From Roseomonas sp. (lineage in GTDB: Bacteria; Pseudomonadota; Alphaproteobacteria; Acetobacterales; Acetobacteraceae): a DNA stretch of 64,000 nt. Location of the stretch: assembly GCA_020249435.1 (NCBI GenBank), contig JADCFQ010000020.1, positions 84,522 through 148,521 of the forward strand. Direction: 5' to 3'. Position numbers and translations under genes: made by a program. This document shows, in pieces, positions 9,012 to 17,852 of this stretch (position 1 is its first letter; every line of letters begins with the position of its first letter). Under the pieces are notes generated by a model. That model saw nothing but the letters and a program-made list of their open reading frames with translations. It was not told the origin of the DNA and made no database searches.

Positions 9012-9824
9012 ATGCCCGATACCCTGCCAACCACCGAAAAACCCGCGCTTGATGCCAAGGCCATTGCCGAATTGGCGCGGCAATTGACTGAATTGCTGCG
9101 CATTCGCACCTTCCCCTTCGGCATGAAGCTGTTCGATGACGCCGAGGAAATGGCGAAAATCCCGGGGCTTCGTCGCCCGACCGAGGGCAAGAAATTCTCC
9201 ACCTGCCAATTGGTCACACAGGCCCGCATCGCGGGCTTCACCATGGGCATCACGGAAGAAAACGTGCCGGGCTTCAGCAATTGTGGCGGCGTGATCGGGT
9301 TGAATGAACCCTCGGAACTTTACCTCTCGGGTCGTAAATTCGAAGGTGTCTGGTTTGAAAACCGCGAAGCCGGACGGCTGCATCAGGCGCAAATGCCGCG
9401 CGTGCCGGCGCGCTATAAGGGGTTGGTGGTATCGCCCCTTCGTTCAGCCCGTTTGGACCCGCCGGATATCTGCCTGTTTTATGCCAATCCCGCGCAAATG
9501 ATCCTTTTCATCAACGGGCTGCAATGGAAGAATTACAAGCGCTATGATTTTTCCATCACCGGGGAAAGCGCCTGCGCCGATTCCTGGGGCCGCGCTTTGC
9601 GTGACCGCACCGTCTGCCTTTCCATCCCCTGCTATGCCGAACGCCGCTATGGCGGGGTTGCCGATGATGAAATGCTGATGGCCTGCCCGCCCGAGGATCT
9701 GGCGCGCGCCGTGGAAGGTTTGCTTGGGCTTTCCAAGGCAGGGCTGCGTTACCCCATCATGCCCTACGGCCCGCAGGCCGATCCTGCCGATGGCATGGCG
9801 AAATCCTATGCGGGGAAAAGCTAA
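9012..9824 (+). CDS. DUF169 family protein
   Basis: Conserved protein of unknown function (DUF169, COG2043 type), 270 residues. The family pattern is clear in the C-terminal half: TGESACADSWGRAL, LSIPCYAERRYGGV and ADDEMLMACPPEDL. Cysteines in the central segment (TCQLV, SNCGG, GESACA, IPCYAE, MACPP) could bind metal or a cofactor, which is inference. A GGAGGAG Shine-Dalgarno sits just upstream of the ATG. No signal peptide. Its stop overlaps the convergent MFS gene by 4 bases. A 20-base palindrome upstream may control it. Confidence 0.85.
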   Translation: MPDTLPTTEKPALDAKAIAELARQLTELLRIRTFPFGMKLFDDAEEMAKIPGLRRPTEGKKFSTCQLVTQARIAGFTMGITEENVPGFSNCGGVIGLNEPSELYLSGRKFEGVWFENREAGRLHQAQMPRVPARYKGLVVSPLRSARLDPPDICLFYANPAQMILFINGLQWKNYKRYDFSITGESACADSWGRALRDRTVCLSIPCYAERRYGGVADDEMLMACPPEDLARAVEGLLGLSKAGLRYPIMPYGPQADPADGMAKSYAGKS

Positions 9825-11341
9825 CTGAGCCGCTTCGCCTTTTGCATGAAAAAGGCCAGCGGCACGCTGACGGCTGCCGTTGCCGCCATCAGATAGAAGG
9901 CATTCACATAGCCAATCATCGCTGCCTGGCGCTGGATTTCGCCCGCCAGGCGGAACAGGCCAGATGCGCTTTCAAGGTCCCAACTTGCCGGGAAATTCGG
10001 CAGTGTCAGCAGCTTATTGTAGGGGGTCACGAATTCCCCAAGCCGCGCGTAATTCTCACCACTCGATCTGATCAGCATCATCACCGCGATGGAAATGAAA
10101 AGGCTCGATCCGAAATTGCGCATCAGCGTGAAAATCGCTGAACCCTCCGTCACCTGATGCGCCGGCAGGGTTGAGAACGCCATCACCGTCATGGGCGTGA
10201 AGGCGATGGATTGGCCGAAACCTTGCAGCAGATGCGACCAGAATATCTGAGATTCCGTCACATTGATGTCGAATTGCGCCATCCAGAATCCGGATAGCGC
10301 CTGAAAAAACAGCCCAAGCCCTATGGTGAAGCGCGGCGCCAAACGCGTGAGTTGCACCACCACCAGAAACGCCACCCAATTCCCCATGCCGCGCGCGGCG
10401 ATCAGAATACTCACCGCATTATCCGGATAGCCGCGCAAATCATGCAGCATGGTCGGGAAAAGCGTGAGGCTGGTGAAGGCGAGCATCCCCATCACAAACG
10501 CAATCGCGGTCCCGATGGCAAAATTGCGATCCAGGAAAAGCCTGGGATTGAGAAAGGGTGCCTGCGCCGTCAGGCAATGCGCCACGAAAATATAAAAACT
10601 GATGGCGCCAATCACGGCGCAGGCGATCATTTCCGGCGCTTCGAACCAATCCATCCTCTGGCCACGATCCAGGATCAATTGGATGCAGATGATGGCGATG
10701 GAAAGCGCCAAGAAGCCCGTCCAGTCAAAGGAAATCGGCTTGCGTTCGGTGCGATCAGACAGCGCGAACCAGATGCAGACCAGGGTTGCGATACCCGGTG
10801 GCACAATCATGAAAAACGCCGCGCGCCAATTCCAGGCCTCGGTCGCCATGGCACCCAGAATGGGGCCAAGCACGGGGCCAAACACGGCGCCAACACCCCA
10901 GATCACAATCGCGGTCGGCTGCAAATGGCGTGGGAAGGACGCAAGCAAGATCGCCTGCCCCATGGGCATGATCGGCGCGCCAAAGGCGCCCTGCCCGATC
11001 CGCGCCAGGATCAGCATATCAAGGCTGGTCGCCAAACCACAGAGCAGCGAACAGATGGTGAAACCAGTCACCGTACCAAACATCAGATTGCGCCAGCCAA
11101 GACGACTCGCGAGCCAACCCGTCACCGGCGTTGCGACCGCGGTCGCCACCAGATTGAGCGTAATGACCCAGGAGATTTCATCCTGTGTCGCCGAAAGCGC
11201 GCCCCGCATATCCGGCAGCACCAGGTTGGCCAACGTGATGGTCATGCCAAACAGCAAATTGGCCAATTGCACCATCAATAGGATCAGCCATTGCCGCCCG
11301 CTAATGCTGAAAATGCCGCCCTGTGGCGCTGCCTCGCTCAT
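9821..11341 (-). CDS. MFS transporter, DHA2 (EmrB/QacA) drug-efflux type
   Basis: Inner-membrane proton-coupled efflux pump with 14 predicted membrane segments in 506 residues, the length expected for DHA2 transporters. The TM4-5 region contains GVGAVFGPVLGPILGA, the motif C typical of antiporters, and WVITLNLVATAVATPVTGWLASRLGWRN corresponds to motif A between TM2 and TM3. No membrane-fusion (EmrA) or outer-membrane partner gene is adjacent, so it either works alone or pairs with a distant partner. The start MSEAAPQGG is immediately before the first membrane segment. Confidence 0.9.
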   Translation of the reverse strand: MSEAAPQGGIFSISGRQWLILLMVQLANLLFGMTITLANLVLPDMRGALSATQDEISWVITLNLVATAVATPVTGWLASRLGWRNLMFGTVTGFTICSLLCGLATSLDMLILARIGQGAFGAPIMPMGQAILLASFPRHLQPTAIVIWGVGAVFGPVLGPILGAMATEAWNWRAAFFMIVPPGIATLVCIWFALSDRTERKPISFDWTGFLALSIAIICIQLILDRGQRMDWFEAPEMIACAVIGAISFYIFVAHCLTAQAPFLNPRLFLDRNFAIGTAIAFVMGMLAFTSLTLFPTMLHDLRGYPDNAVSILIAARGMGNWVAFLVVVQLTRLAPRFTIGLGLFFQALSGFWMAQFDINVTESQIFWSHLLQGFGQSIAFTPMTVMAFSTLPAHQVTEGSAIFTLMRNFGSSLFISIAVMMLIRSSGENYARLGEFVTPYNKLLTLPNFPASWDLESASGLFRLAGEIQRQAAMIGYVNAFYLMAATAAVSVPLAFFMQKAKRLS

Positions 11342-11440
11342 GGGGGAAGGCTAGGATGGTTTAGGCGTTGCCGTCACCCATGAAATCGCCAGCGTTCCAA
11401 GCAATTGCGCGTTAATCGGGCGAGCCCTAAACACATCGCC

Positions 11441-12733
11441 ATGAAGCGCCCAACTTTCCCGGCCTATCCTGACCGGTCCGGTTTCAATGCCCTATTGCCG
11501 AAGCGCAGCGCCTGCGCCGAGGCGAAGGGCGATATCACTGCCGATCATGTTGTTGTTGGTGCCGGCTATACCGGGCTTGCCGCCGCACGCCGGCTGGCGG
11601 AGCTTCAGCCTCAGGCACGGATCATCGTGATCGAGGCGACAGAGGTTGGTGAAGGCTCATCCGGTCGCAATTCAGGCTTCGCCAGCCCGCGTGACCTGCC
11701 CGCCGGCCCCAGCGCCGCCGCGCTTCAACATGCCGAGGCGCTTAATCGCTTCACCGAAGAAGGCTGGGCCTGGTTGATGGCGCCCATCGAAGAACACGGC
11801 ATTGATTGTGGGCTGCAACGCTCTGGTCGCATCAAGGCGGCCGCCACTGATCTTGGGGCAGAGCAGGTCCGCGCTTTGGAAGCCGCCGTGAAGGCCGCGG
11901 GCTTGCCGCATGAAGTCTGGGATCGCGAAACGCTGCAGGAACGTATCGGCACCCTCTATTATCAATGCGCGCTCTACACGGAAGATGGCTATTTGCTTGA
12001 CCCTGCGGCGCTGATCCGTGGGCTGGCTGAAACGCTGCCTGCCAATGTAACGCTGCATGAGAACTCGCCGCTGCTTTCGATGCAGCGTCAGGGCAAATGG
12101 TATTTGGAAACACCATCTGCGCGCATCACCGCGCCATCGGTCATTATGGCGACCAATGCCGCCATCCGGCATTTTGGACGCCTGCGGGATCGGTTGGTGA
12201 CCATGTACACCTATGCGGCACTATCCGAACCCATGAATGCCAAGGACGCGCTCCAGCTTGGCAGCATGCCGGTGTGGGGCTTGCTGCCTTCGCATCGTTT
12301 GGGAACAACGGTGCGGCGCTTTGGGCCGGATCGGCTGCTGGTGCGGTCCATGTATGCGCATGAACGGCCAGTGCCCGCGCCGCGCGTGCGTGAGGCGCTG
12401 CTATCCTGCTTTCATCGGCGCTATCCGGGGCTTGCCCATATCAGTTTGGATCAGGTTTGGGGTGGCACCACGGCGCTTACCATGAATGGCGCACCCTGGT
12501 GGGGCCAGGTAGAGGAAGGGCTTTATACCTCAGCCGGTTGCAATGGTGCGGGCATTGTGAAGGGCAGCATTCTCGGCAAACGCCTTGCTGAATTGGTGCT
12601 GGGTCACTGCAAGGAAGATGATGTGCGCGCGACCTGGGGCATGGCCAATTGGGTGGCACCTGAGCCTTTTCGTTCCATTGGCTTCAATTTCATTTCCGCA
12701 CACGAACGACGCCTTGCAGGTTTGGAAGCCTGA
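11441..12733 (+). CDS. FAD-dependent oxidoreductase, DAO/PuuB-like
   Basis: Flavoprotein amine or amino-acid oxidase of the DAO family, resembling gamma-glutamylputrescine oxidase. The dinucleotide-binding motif HVVVGAGYTGLAAARRLAE starts near residue 36, followed by EGSSGRNSGFASP, which in this family positions the FAD, and a C-terminal YTSAGCNGAGIVKGSILGK flavin-closing segment. I chose ATG 11441 (MKRPTFPAYP) over an upstream TTG at 11405 because family members have about 35 residues before the FAD motif. It is followed by a Bug receptor and a family-5 binding protein on the same strand, possibly one catabolic locus. Confidence 0.88.
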   Translation: MKRPTFPAYPDRSGFNALLPKRSACAEAKGDITADHVVVGAGYTGLAAARRLAELQPQARIIVIEATEVGEGSSGRNSGFASPRDLPAGPSAAALQHAEALNRFTEEGWAWLMAPIEEHGIDCGLQRSGRIKAAATDLGAEQVRALEAAVKAAGLPHEVWDRETLQERIGTLYYQCALYTEDGYLLDPAALIRGLAETLPANVTLHENSPLLSMQRQGKWYLETPSARITAPSVIMATNAAIRHFGRLRDRLVTMYTYAALSEPMNAKDALQLGSMPVWGLLPSHRLGTTVRRFGPDRLLVRSMYAHERPVPAPRVREALLSCFHRRYPGLAHISLDQVWGGTTALTMNGAPWWGQVEEGLYTSAGCNGAGIVKGSILGKRLAELVLGHCKEDDVRATWGMANWVAPEPFRSIGFNFISAHERRLAGLEA

Positions 12734-12817
12734 ACGGCGCACGCCCGTCATGGCGGCTGGGGCTTGATCCTAAGCCCCCGCTGAAGCAGCCTGCGCGTCA
12801 TGAACGGGAGGATCCTA

Positions 12818-13786
12818 ATGAAAAGACGCAGCCTTCTTGCCGCCACTCTGGGCATGCCGGCCCTGCCTGCCGCGCTCCGCGCCCAGGAAACCTGGCCTTC
12901 CCGCAGTGTGTCCGTATTGCTCGGCTATCCGCCGGGCGGGGTCACGGATTTTGGCGCGCGCGGCGTTGTGGATCGCATGAGTCGCGAATTGGGCCAGACA
13001 CTCGTGGTGGATAACCGCCCTGGTGCCGCGACCGCCGTTGCCAATAGCGCCGCCGCCCAGGCGCGGCCTGATGGCTATACGCTGCTGATGGGTACCTCAA
13101 CCCTTGCCATCAACCCCGCGCTGCAACCCAATCTGCAGCCGCGCGATCCAGTGGCAGCCCTCACGCCGATTGGCATGGTGTTTCGCTCTGCCTTCATTCT
13201 GCACGTGCATCCATCGCTTCCGGTGCGGAGCACGGCTGAACTGATCGCTTACGCCAAGGCTAATCCGGGGAAGGTGAATTTCAGTTCGTCAGGCACCGGT
13301 GCGGTGAACCATCTCTGCCTTGAACTGTTCCGTGCGCGCGCTGGGATTGATGTGGTGCATGTGCCCTATCGCGGCGGCGCGGCGGCCTTGATTGATCTCA
13401 GGCAGAACCGCGTGCAGGCCATGTTCAGCGCCGTGCAGGAAGCCTTGCCTGCAGTGCGTGAGGGGGCAACACGCGCCTTGGCAATCTCGTCCAAGGATCG
13501 TGTGCCGCTATTGCCTGATCTGCCGCCCGTGGCGGATGCGCTACCTGGTTTCAATGGGGTGTTCTGGCAGGGGCTGTTTGGCCCCGCCGGCCTTCCCGCA
13601 CCCATCGTCGCACGCGCCGCGCAAGCGCTGGCGGCCGCAACACAGGACCGCGACCTGATCGCACGCATGGGCGAACAGGGCGTGGTTTTGGAAACTGGCG
13701 GTCCTGAGGTTTTGGCGCGCACCCTTGCCGAAGAATTGGTCATGTGGGGCGATCTTATCCGCAGCCAGAACATCAAGCCCGAATAA
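12818..13786 (+). CDS. Bug-family tripartite tricarboxylate transporter receptor
   Basis: Second Bug/TctC receptor in the window. The chosen ATG is preceded by a clear GGGAGGA ribosome site (12806-12812), which favours it over the upstream ATG at 12800. MKRRSLLAATLG and a signal peptide ending ALRAQ lead into SVSVLLGYPPGGVTDFGARG, the family ligand-pocket motif; GYTLLMGTSTLAI, SSSGTGAVNHLC and VPYRGGAAAL follow. No membrane partner is encoded nearby. Context with an amine oxidase and a family-5 binding protein suggests nitrogenous or carboxylic substrates, without proof. Confidence 0.92.
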   Translation: MKRRSLLAATLGMPALPAALRAQETWPSRSVSVLLGYPPGGVTDFGARGVVDRMSRELGQTLVVDNRPGAATAVANSAAAQARPDGYTLLMGTSTLAINPALQPNLQPRDPVAALTPIGMVFRSAFILHVHPSLPVRSTAELIAYAKANPGKVNFSSSGTGAVNHLCLELFRARAGIDVVHVPYRGGAAALIDLRQNRVQAMFSAVQEALPAVREGATRALAISSKDRVPLLPDLPPVADALPGFNGVFWQGLFGPAGLPAPIVARAAQALAAATQDRDLIARMGEQGVVLETGGPEVLARTLAEELVMWGDLIRSQNIKPE

Positions 13787-13867
13787 TCGGGGCTTGGCCC
13801 CAGCTTAAAGCTTGCTACGCTCAATTCAGGCCAGCGCCCCCGCGCTGCCACGGACGGGAGACAAAAC

Positions 13868-15487
13868 ATGAACTGGAAGAACCGGCTTTGGGGCGCGGCG
13901 CTGACCGCTGCCTTGATGGCCATGGGGCTGGCGGGCGCTGAAGCGCAGCAACAGCCGAAAACCTTGCGCATCGCCATGACCGCGACCGATGTGCCGACCA
14001 CGACCGGCATGCCGAATAACGGGTTTGAGGGCATGCGCTTCCTTGGCTATCCGGTGTTTGAATCGCTCGTGCTTTGGGATTTGTCGCGTGCTGATCAGCC
14101 CGCCGGCATCAAGGCTGGCCTCGCCGAGCGTTGGGAACAGGATGCCAATGACCCGCGCATCTGGCGCTTTCATTTGCGCCGCGGCGTGACCTTCCATGAT
14201 GGCACGCCCTTCAACGCCGATGCGGTGCTCTGGAATTTCGACCGTTTCTTCAAGAATGACAGCCCGCAATTCGATGCAACCGGCAGCGCGATCACGCGCG
14301 GGCGCATCCCCGTGCTGGAATCCTATCGCAAGGTGGATGATTTCACCTTTGAGACAACAACAACGCGCCCGGTTTCCTATTGGCCGTTCCTGGCGGTCTA
14401 TGTTCTGATCACCTCCCCTAATTCCTTCGAACAGGCGGGGCGTGATTGGGCGCGGGTTGCGGCGCTGCCGCCAGCCGGCACTGGCCCCTTCCGGCTGACG
14501 CGCTTTGTGCCGCGGCAATCGGCGGAGCTTTCGCGCAACGATAATTACTGGAACGCTGCGGGCCGCGCCAAGCTTGATCGCATCATCCTGCTGCCCATGC
14601 CGGAAGCGAATACGCGGCTTGCTGCGCTGCGCTCTGGCCAGGTGGATTGGATTGAGGTACCGCCGCCTGACGCGATTGGCTCGCTCCGGCAAGCGGGCTT
14701 CAATATCGTGACGAATTCCTACCCGCATGTCTGGCCATGGGTTTTTGCCACGGGGCGCGCCAGCAGCCCGGTTGCGGATGTGCGCGTGCGTCAGGCGTTG
14801 AATTACTGCATTGATCGCGACGGCATGGTGCAATTGCTGAATGGCACGGCAGAGCCATCCGTGGGTTTCGTGAAGGCGAATGATCCCACCTTCGGCACGC
14901 CGCAAAACCGCTATCGGCTGGACCCCGCGCGGGGTCGCGCCTTGCTCGCGGAAGCGGGCTATAATGCGCAGCGTCCGCTGACGCTTAAGGTCGGGATTTC
15001 CAATTCCGGTTCCGGGCAGATGCTGCCGCTGCCGATGAATGAATTCCTCCAGCAATCGCTGCAACAGAATTGCGGCGTGCGCGTCAATTTCGATGTGGTG
15101 GAATGGAATACGCTGCTGGCGGCGCTGCGCTTCCCGCCTGATCAACCGGCCTGGCTTGGCGCGGATGCAGTGAATATCAGCCTTTATTCATCCGATGCCT
15201 CGGCCTTTGCGCGCTGGTTCCTCTCCTCCAATTTCGCGCCGCGCGGTTCGAATAATGGCCATTGGAAGGATGACCAGTTTGACGCTGCTTTCGCCGAATT
15301 GGAACGTGAACGTGACCCGGCGAAGATCAACCAGCTACTTGCCACCGCCCATGCGCGGCTGGTGGATAATCCCCCCTGGCTTTGGATTGTGCATGATTTG
15401 AACCCCCGCGCCATGAGCCGGCGCGTGACGGGCTTTACCTCGGCGCAAAGCTGGTTCCAGGATTTGACGACGGTGGATCTGCGCTGA
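13868..15487 (+). CDS. ABC transporter substrate-binding protein, family 5 (peptide/opine/nickel type)
   Basis: Periplasmic binding protein of the DppA/OppA/NikA superfamily, 539 residues. Signal peptide of about 26 residues ends AGAEAQ; then KTLRIAMTATD, GLAERWEQ and FHLRRGVTFHDGTPFNADAVLW, the family signature around residues 95-120. The permease and ATPase genes that normally follow are missing here: the gene ends with its own hairpin terminator and is followed by an LrgA-like gene. It is therefore either an orphan receptor or served by a distant permease. An 81-base gap separates it from the Bug gene upstream. Confidence 0.9.
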   Translation: MNWKNRLWGAALTAALMAMGLAGAEAQQQPKTLRIAMTATDVPTTTGMPNNGFEGMRFLGYPVFESLVLWDLSRADQPAGIKAGLAERWEQDANDPRIWRFHLRRGVTFHDGTPFNADAVLWNFDRFFKNDSPQFDATGSAITRGRIPVLESYRKVDDFTFETTTTRPVSYWPFLAVYVLITSPNSFEQAGRDWARVAALPPAGTGPFRLTRFVPRQSAELSRNDNYWNAAGRAKLDRIILLPMPEANTRLAALRSGQVDWIEVPPPDAIGSLRQAGFNIVTNSYPHVWPWVFATGRASSPVADVRVRQALNYCIDRDGMVQLLNGTAEPSVGFVKANDPTFGTPQNRYRLDPARGRALLAEAGYNAQRPLTLKVGISNSGSGQMLPLPMNEFLQQSLQQNCGVRVNFDVVEWNTLLAALRFPPDQPAWLGADAVNISLYSSDASAFARWFLSSNFAPRGSNNGHWKDDQFDAAFAELERERDPAKINQLLATAHARLVDNPPWLWIVHDLNPRAMSRRVTGFTSAQSWFQDLTTVDLR

Positions 15488-15522
15488 ATCACCCACGCGG
15501 CCAGCATCCGTGCTAAGGGAAA

Positions 15523-15546
15523 GGGGCGGCACAAACCGCCCCTTTT
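15523..15546 (+). terminator. Intrinsic terminator after family-5 binding protein
   Basis: GGGGCGG (15523-15529), six-base loop, CCGCCCC (15536-15542), then TTTT. It lies 36 bases after the stop codon and separates this gene from the lrgA-like gene. Confidence 0.8.
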
Positions 15547-15565
15547 CTGTTGAAGGTCGCCCGAC

Positions 15566-15913
15566 ATGATCGCTGGCCTCACCACGCTGCTTTGCTGCCA
15601 ATTGATCGGGGAAATCCTGGCACGCTGGCTCTCCCTGCCGGTGCCAGGCCCGGTGATCGGCATGGCCTTGTTGTTCATTGTGCTGCTGCTGCGAGGCGGG
15701 GAGGCTCCGCGCGCACTCGCACAAAGCGCTGACGGGCTTTTGGCCAATCTTGGTTTGTTGTTCGTGCCCGCAGGGGTTGGTGTGGTGCTCTATTTGCCTG
15801 TGCTGGCCAAGGATTGGGCGCCGCTGTCGCTTGCGATCCTGGCAGGCACCTTGGCCGCGATTGGGGTCACTGGCTTGCTTGCGCAAGCGCTGCTCCGGCG
15901 GCTTGACCCATGA
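15566..15913 (+). CDS. CidA/LrgA family holin-like membrane protein
   Basis: Small inner-membrane protein of 115 residues with four predicted membrane segments, of the CidA/LrgA family. The pattern CQLIGEILARWLSLPVPGPVIG followed by MALLFIVLLL and a GLLFVPAGVGVV segment is diagnostic. In staphylococci these proteins modulate murein hydrolase export; in other bacteria LrgAB-type pairs have been linked to pyruvate or glycolate transport. It overlaps the next gene by 4 bases, giving the canonical lrgA-lrgB pair. Confidence 0.9.
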   Translation: MIAGLTTLLCCQLIGEILARWLSLPVPGPVIGMALLFIVLLLRGGEAPRALAQSADGLLANLGLLFVPAGVGVVLYLPVLAKDWAPLSLAILAGTLAAIGVTGLLAQALLRRLDP

Positions 15914-16629
15914 CCAACCTCGCCGAGATTTGGGTCTATCTGGCGCGGGAACCACTGGCCGCGCTGACCGCCACCTTGCTCGCCTGGTTGGCCGCGCAGC
16001 GCCTGGCGCGGGCGGCGCGATTTCACCCCATGGCCAATCCGGTGCTTTTCGCGGTGGTTTTTCTGGCCGGTGGGCTGTTGCTCGCGCGGGTTGATTACCG
16101 CGCCTATTTTGAAGGGGCGCAATTTGTCCATTTCCTGTTGGGGCCTGCGACGGTGGCTCTTGCGGTGCCGCTCGCGCGGCAATGGCGGCAGGTGAAACGC
16201 TCGGCCCCTGCGGCGATTGCTTCCGTGATTGTGGGCGGTGTGTTTGCTGCTGCGGCGGGGGTTGCCTTGGCCTTGGCGTTTGCGGCGGCGCCGGAGGTTA
16301 CAGCCTCACTCGCGCCGCGTTCTGTCACCACACCGGTCGCGATGGGGGTGGCGGAACGGATTGGCGGGCTGCCGTCTCTCACCGCGGCGATTGTCATTTG
16401 CAGCGGCATTGTTGGTGCGGCGCTGGGGCCGGCCTTGCTCACGCTGCTCGGGGTCACGGATTGGCGCGCACGCGGGCTTGCGATTGGCACCGCAGCGCAT
16501 GGCATCGGCACGGCGCGGGCGATTTCGGTCAATGAAGTGGCCGGCGCCTTCAGCGGTTTGGCGATGGGGCTGAATGCACTTGCCACCGCATTGTTGCTGC
16601 CCTTGTTGTGGCAGCTGTTTTTTGGCTGA
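15910..16629 (+). CDS. CidB/LrgB family membrane protein
   Basis: Partner of the LrgA-like protein, 239 residues, mostly hydrophobic with about seven to eight membrane segments. The LrgB signature is readable: NPVLFAVV, YFEGAQFVHFLLGPATVALAVPL, LAPRSVTTPVAMGVAERIGG and the GLAIGTAAHGIGTARA region near the C-terminus. Start overlaps the lrgA-like stop (ATGA). A murein-hydrolase modulation or small-carboxylate transport role are both possible; nothing nearby decides between them. Confidence 0.92.
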   Translation: MTNLAEIWVYLAREPLAALTATLLAWLAAQRLARAARFHPMANPVLFAVVFLAGGLLLARVDYRAYFEGAQFVHFLLGPATVALAVPLARQWRQVKRSAPAAIASVIVGGVFAAAAGVALALAFAAAPEVTASLAPRSVTTPVAMGVAERIGGLPSLTAAIVICSGIVGAALGPALLTLLGVTDWRARGLAIGTAAHGIGTARAISVNEVAGAFSGLAMGLNALATALLLPLLWQLFFG

Positions 16630-16632
16630 AGC

Positions 16633-17802
16633 TCAGGCGCTCAGCAAGCGCCGGCTCCAGACCATCAGTCCAAGTGTTGCGATGGCGGCGACGATAAAAA
16701 CCGCCGCATAGCCTGCCATATGCAGGATGGACCCGAAGACAAGGGCGCCCATGCTCTGGCCGAAAAATAGCGCCATGGCGAAGGCGGCAACGGCGGTGCC
16801 GCGCGCTTCCGGCAGGGCTTCGGTTGCGCGTGCCTGCAAGACGCCATGCAGCATGTAGAAAGCAAGGCCGAGCCAGAATTGCATCGCCGCCACCACAAGC
16901 CCATTCGGGGCCAGCGCCGTTCCCACCAAGCCGGCAGCCAGCATCACGCCGCCCAAGGTCAGCAAGCGCGTCTCCCCAAACCGCGCCACCAGGGTTTTCG
17001 CGAGCCGCGTATAGGTGAAGGCGCCAAGCCCGAAGCCCGCCACCACCAGCCCCGCCATGGTCGGCGAATAGCCGAAACTTTCAATCAGCAAGGACCCCGT
17101 CAGCGGAAAGGCGCCGCCAAACAGCACCGCCCCATCAATGAAGGCCGCCACCATCAGCCGCTGCCCCGGCGCGCGCGACAGCAGCGTCAGATAGGGCCGG
17201 AAACTGCCGCGAAAATCGCGCCCGGCCTCAGACGCTGGCGCCTGCCAAAGCTCGGCCCCCAACCGCCGCCCGAGCAGTACCGAAACCACCAGCGCCAGCA
17301 AGGCGAGTACGATGAAGGAAGCGCGCCAGCCCGCCAAATCCGCCAGCACGCCTGAAAGCGGCCCCACCAGCAATTGCGCCATCACCATGCCGGTCAAAAA
17401 CCGCCCGATGGTCGCCTGCCTCTCGGCATAGGGTACCGCATCACCAATCCAGGCCAGCGCCAGGGGAATCACCGCGCCCGCCAGCAACCCTGTCAGCGTC
17501 CGCAGCGCCACCATGGCCGAAAGGTCCCAGGCAAGCGTGCAGGCCGCCAAACCAAAGCCATAAAGCAGCAGCGCAAACCAGGCGACGCGGAGCTTCCCGT
17601 AGCGATCCCCCAGCGGCCCGATCACCACTTGCCCCGCGCCATAGGCAATGGAAAACCCAGCCAGCACCGGCGCCGCACCGGCCACCGTCACGCCGAAATC
17701 CGAAGCGAGCAATGGCAGCAGCGGATCGAGCATGCGTATCCCGCCCCCGGTTGCGAAAGCAGCCAAGGCGAGCAGCGGCAAAATGGAAAGATCGGTCTTC
17801 AA
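16633..17802 (-). CDS. MFS transporter, DHA1 type
   Basis: Twelve-helix major facilitator of 389 residues. GQVVIGPLGDRYGKLRVAW is the TM2-3 motif A, and LLAGAVIPLALAWIGDAVPYAERQA the TM4 region; both fit drug/sugar efflux (DHA1) members. The predicted start is a TTG at 17802, and that codon lies inside the hairpin at 17801-17828 that terminates the upstream CoA-transferase gene, so translation of this gene may depend on read-through or on a promoter within its own 5' region. The first ATG (MLDPLLPL, residue 24) would delete half of TM1 and is less likely. Confidence 0.88.
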   Translation of the reverse strand: MKTDLSILPLLALAAFATGGGIRMLDPLLPLLASDFGVTVAGAAPVLAGFSIAYGAGQVVIGPLGDRYGKLRVAWFALLLYGFGLAACTLAWDLSAMVALRTLTGLLAGAVIPLALAWIGDAVPYAERQATIGRFLTGMVMAQLLVGPLSGVLADLAGWRASFIVLALLALVVSVLLGRRLGAELWQAPASEAGRDFRGSFRPYLTLLSRAPGQRLMVAAFIDGAVLFGGAFPLTGSLLIESFGYSPTMAGLVVAGFGLGAFTYTRLAKTLVARFGETRLLTLGGVMLAAGLVGTALAPNGLVVAAMQFWLGLAFYMLHGVLQARATEALPEARGTAVAAFAMALFFGQSMGALVFGSILHMAGYAAVFIVAAIATLGLMVWSRRLLSA

Positions 17803-17828
17803 GCCCCCCGAATGGGCGCGGGGGGCTT
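17801..17828 (-). terminator. GC-rich hairpin after CoA-transferase gene
   Basis: Perfect 10-base arms AAGCCCCCCG (17801-17810) and CGGGGGGCTT (17819-17828) with an 8-base loop, 25 bases past the CoA-transferase stop on the minus strand. There is only a weak U-stretch. It overlaps the likely TTG start of the downstream MFS gene. Confidence 0.6.
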
Positions 17829-17852
17829 GTCGGTCAAGTCAGGGGGCCTGCG

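Noticed and set aside
13789..13801. GGGGC-TTG-GCCCC stem after the second Bug gene
   Set aside because: Short stem and no T-run; too weak to call a terminator.
13826..15145. 439-codon minus-strand frame within the family-5 binding protein
   Set aside because: Antisense to a clear binding protein; His/Arg-rich composition typical of reverse frames in GC-rich genes.
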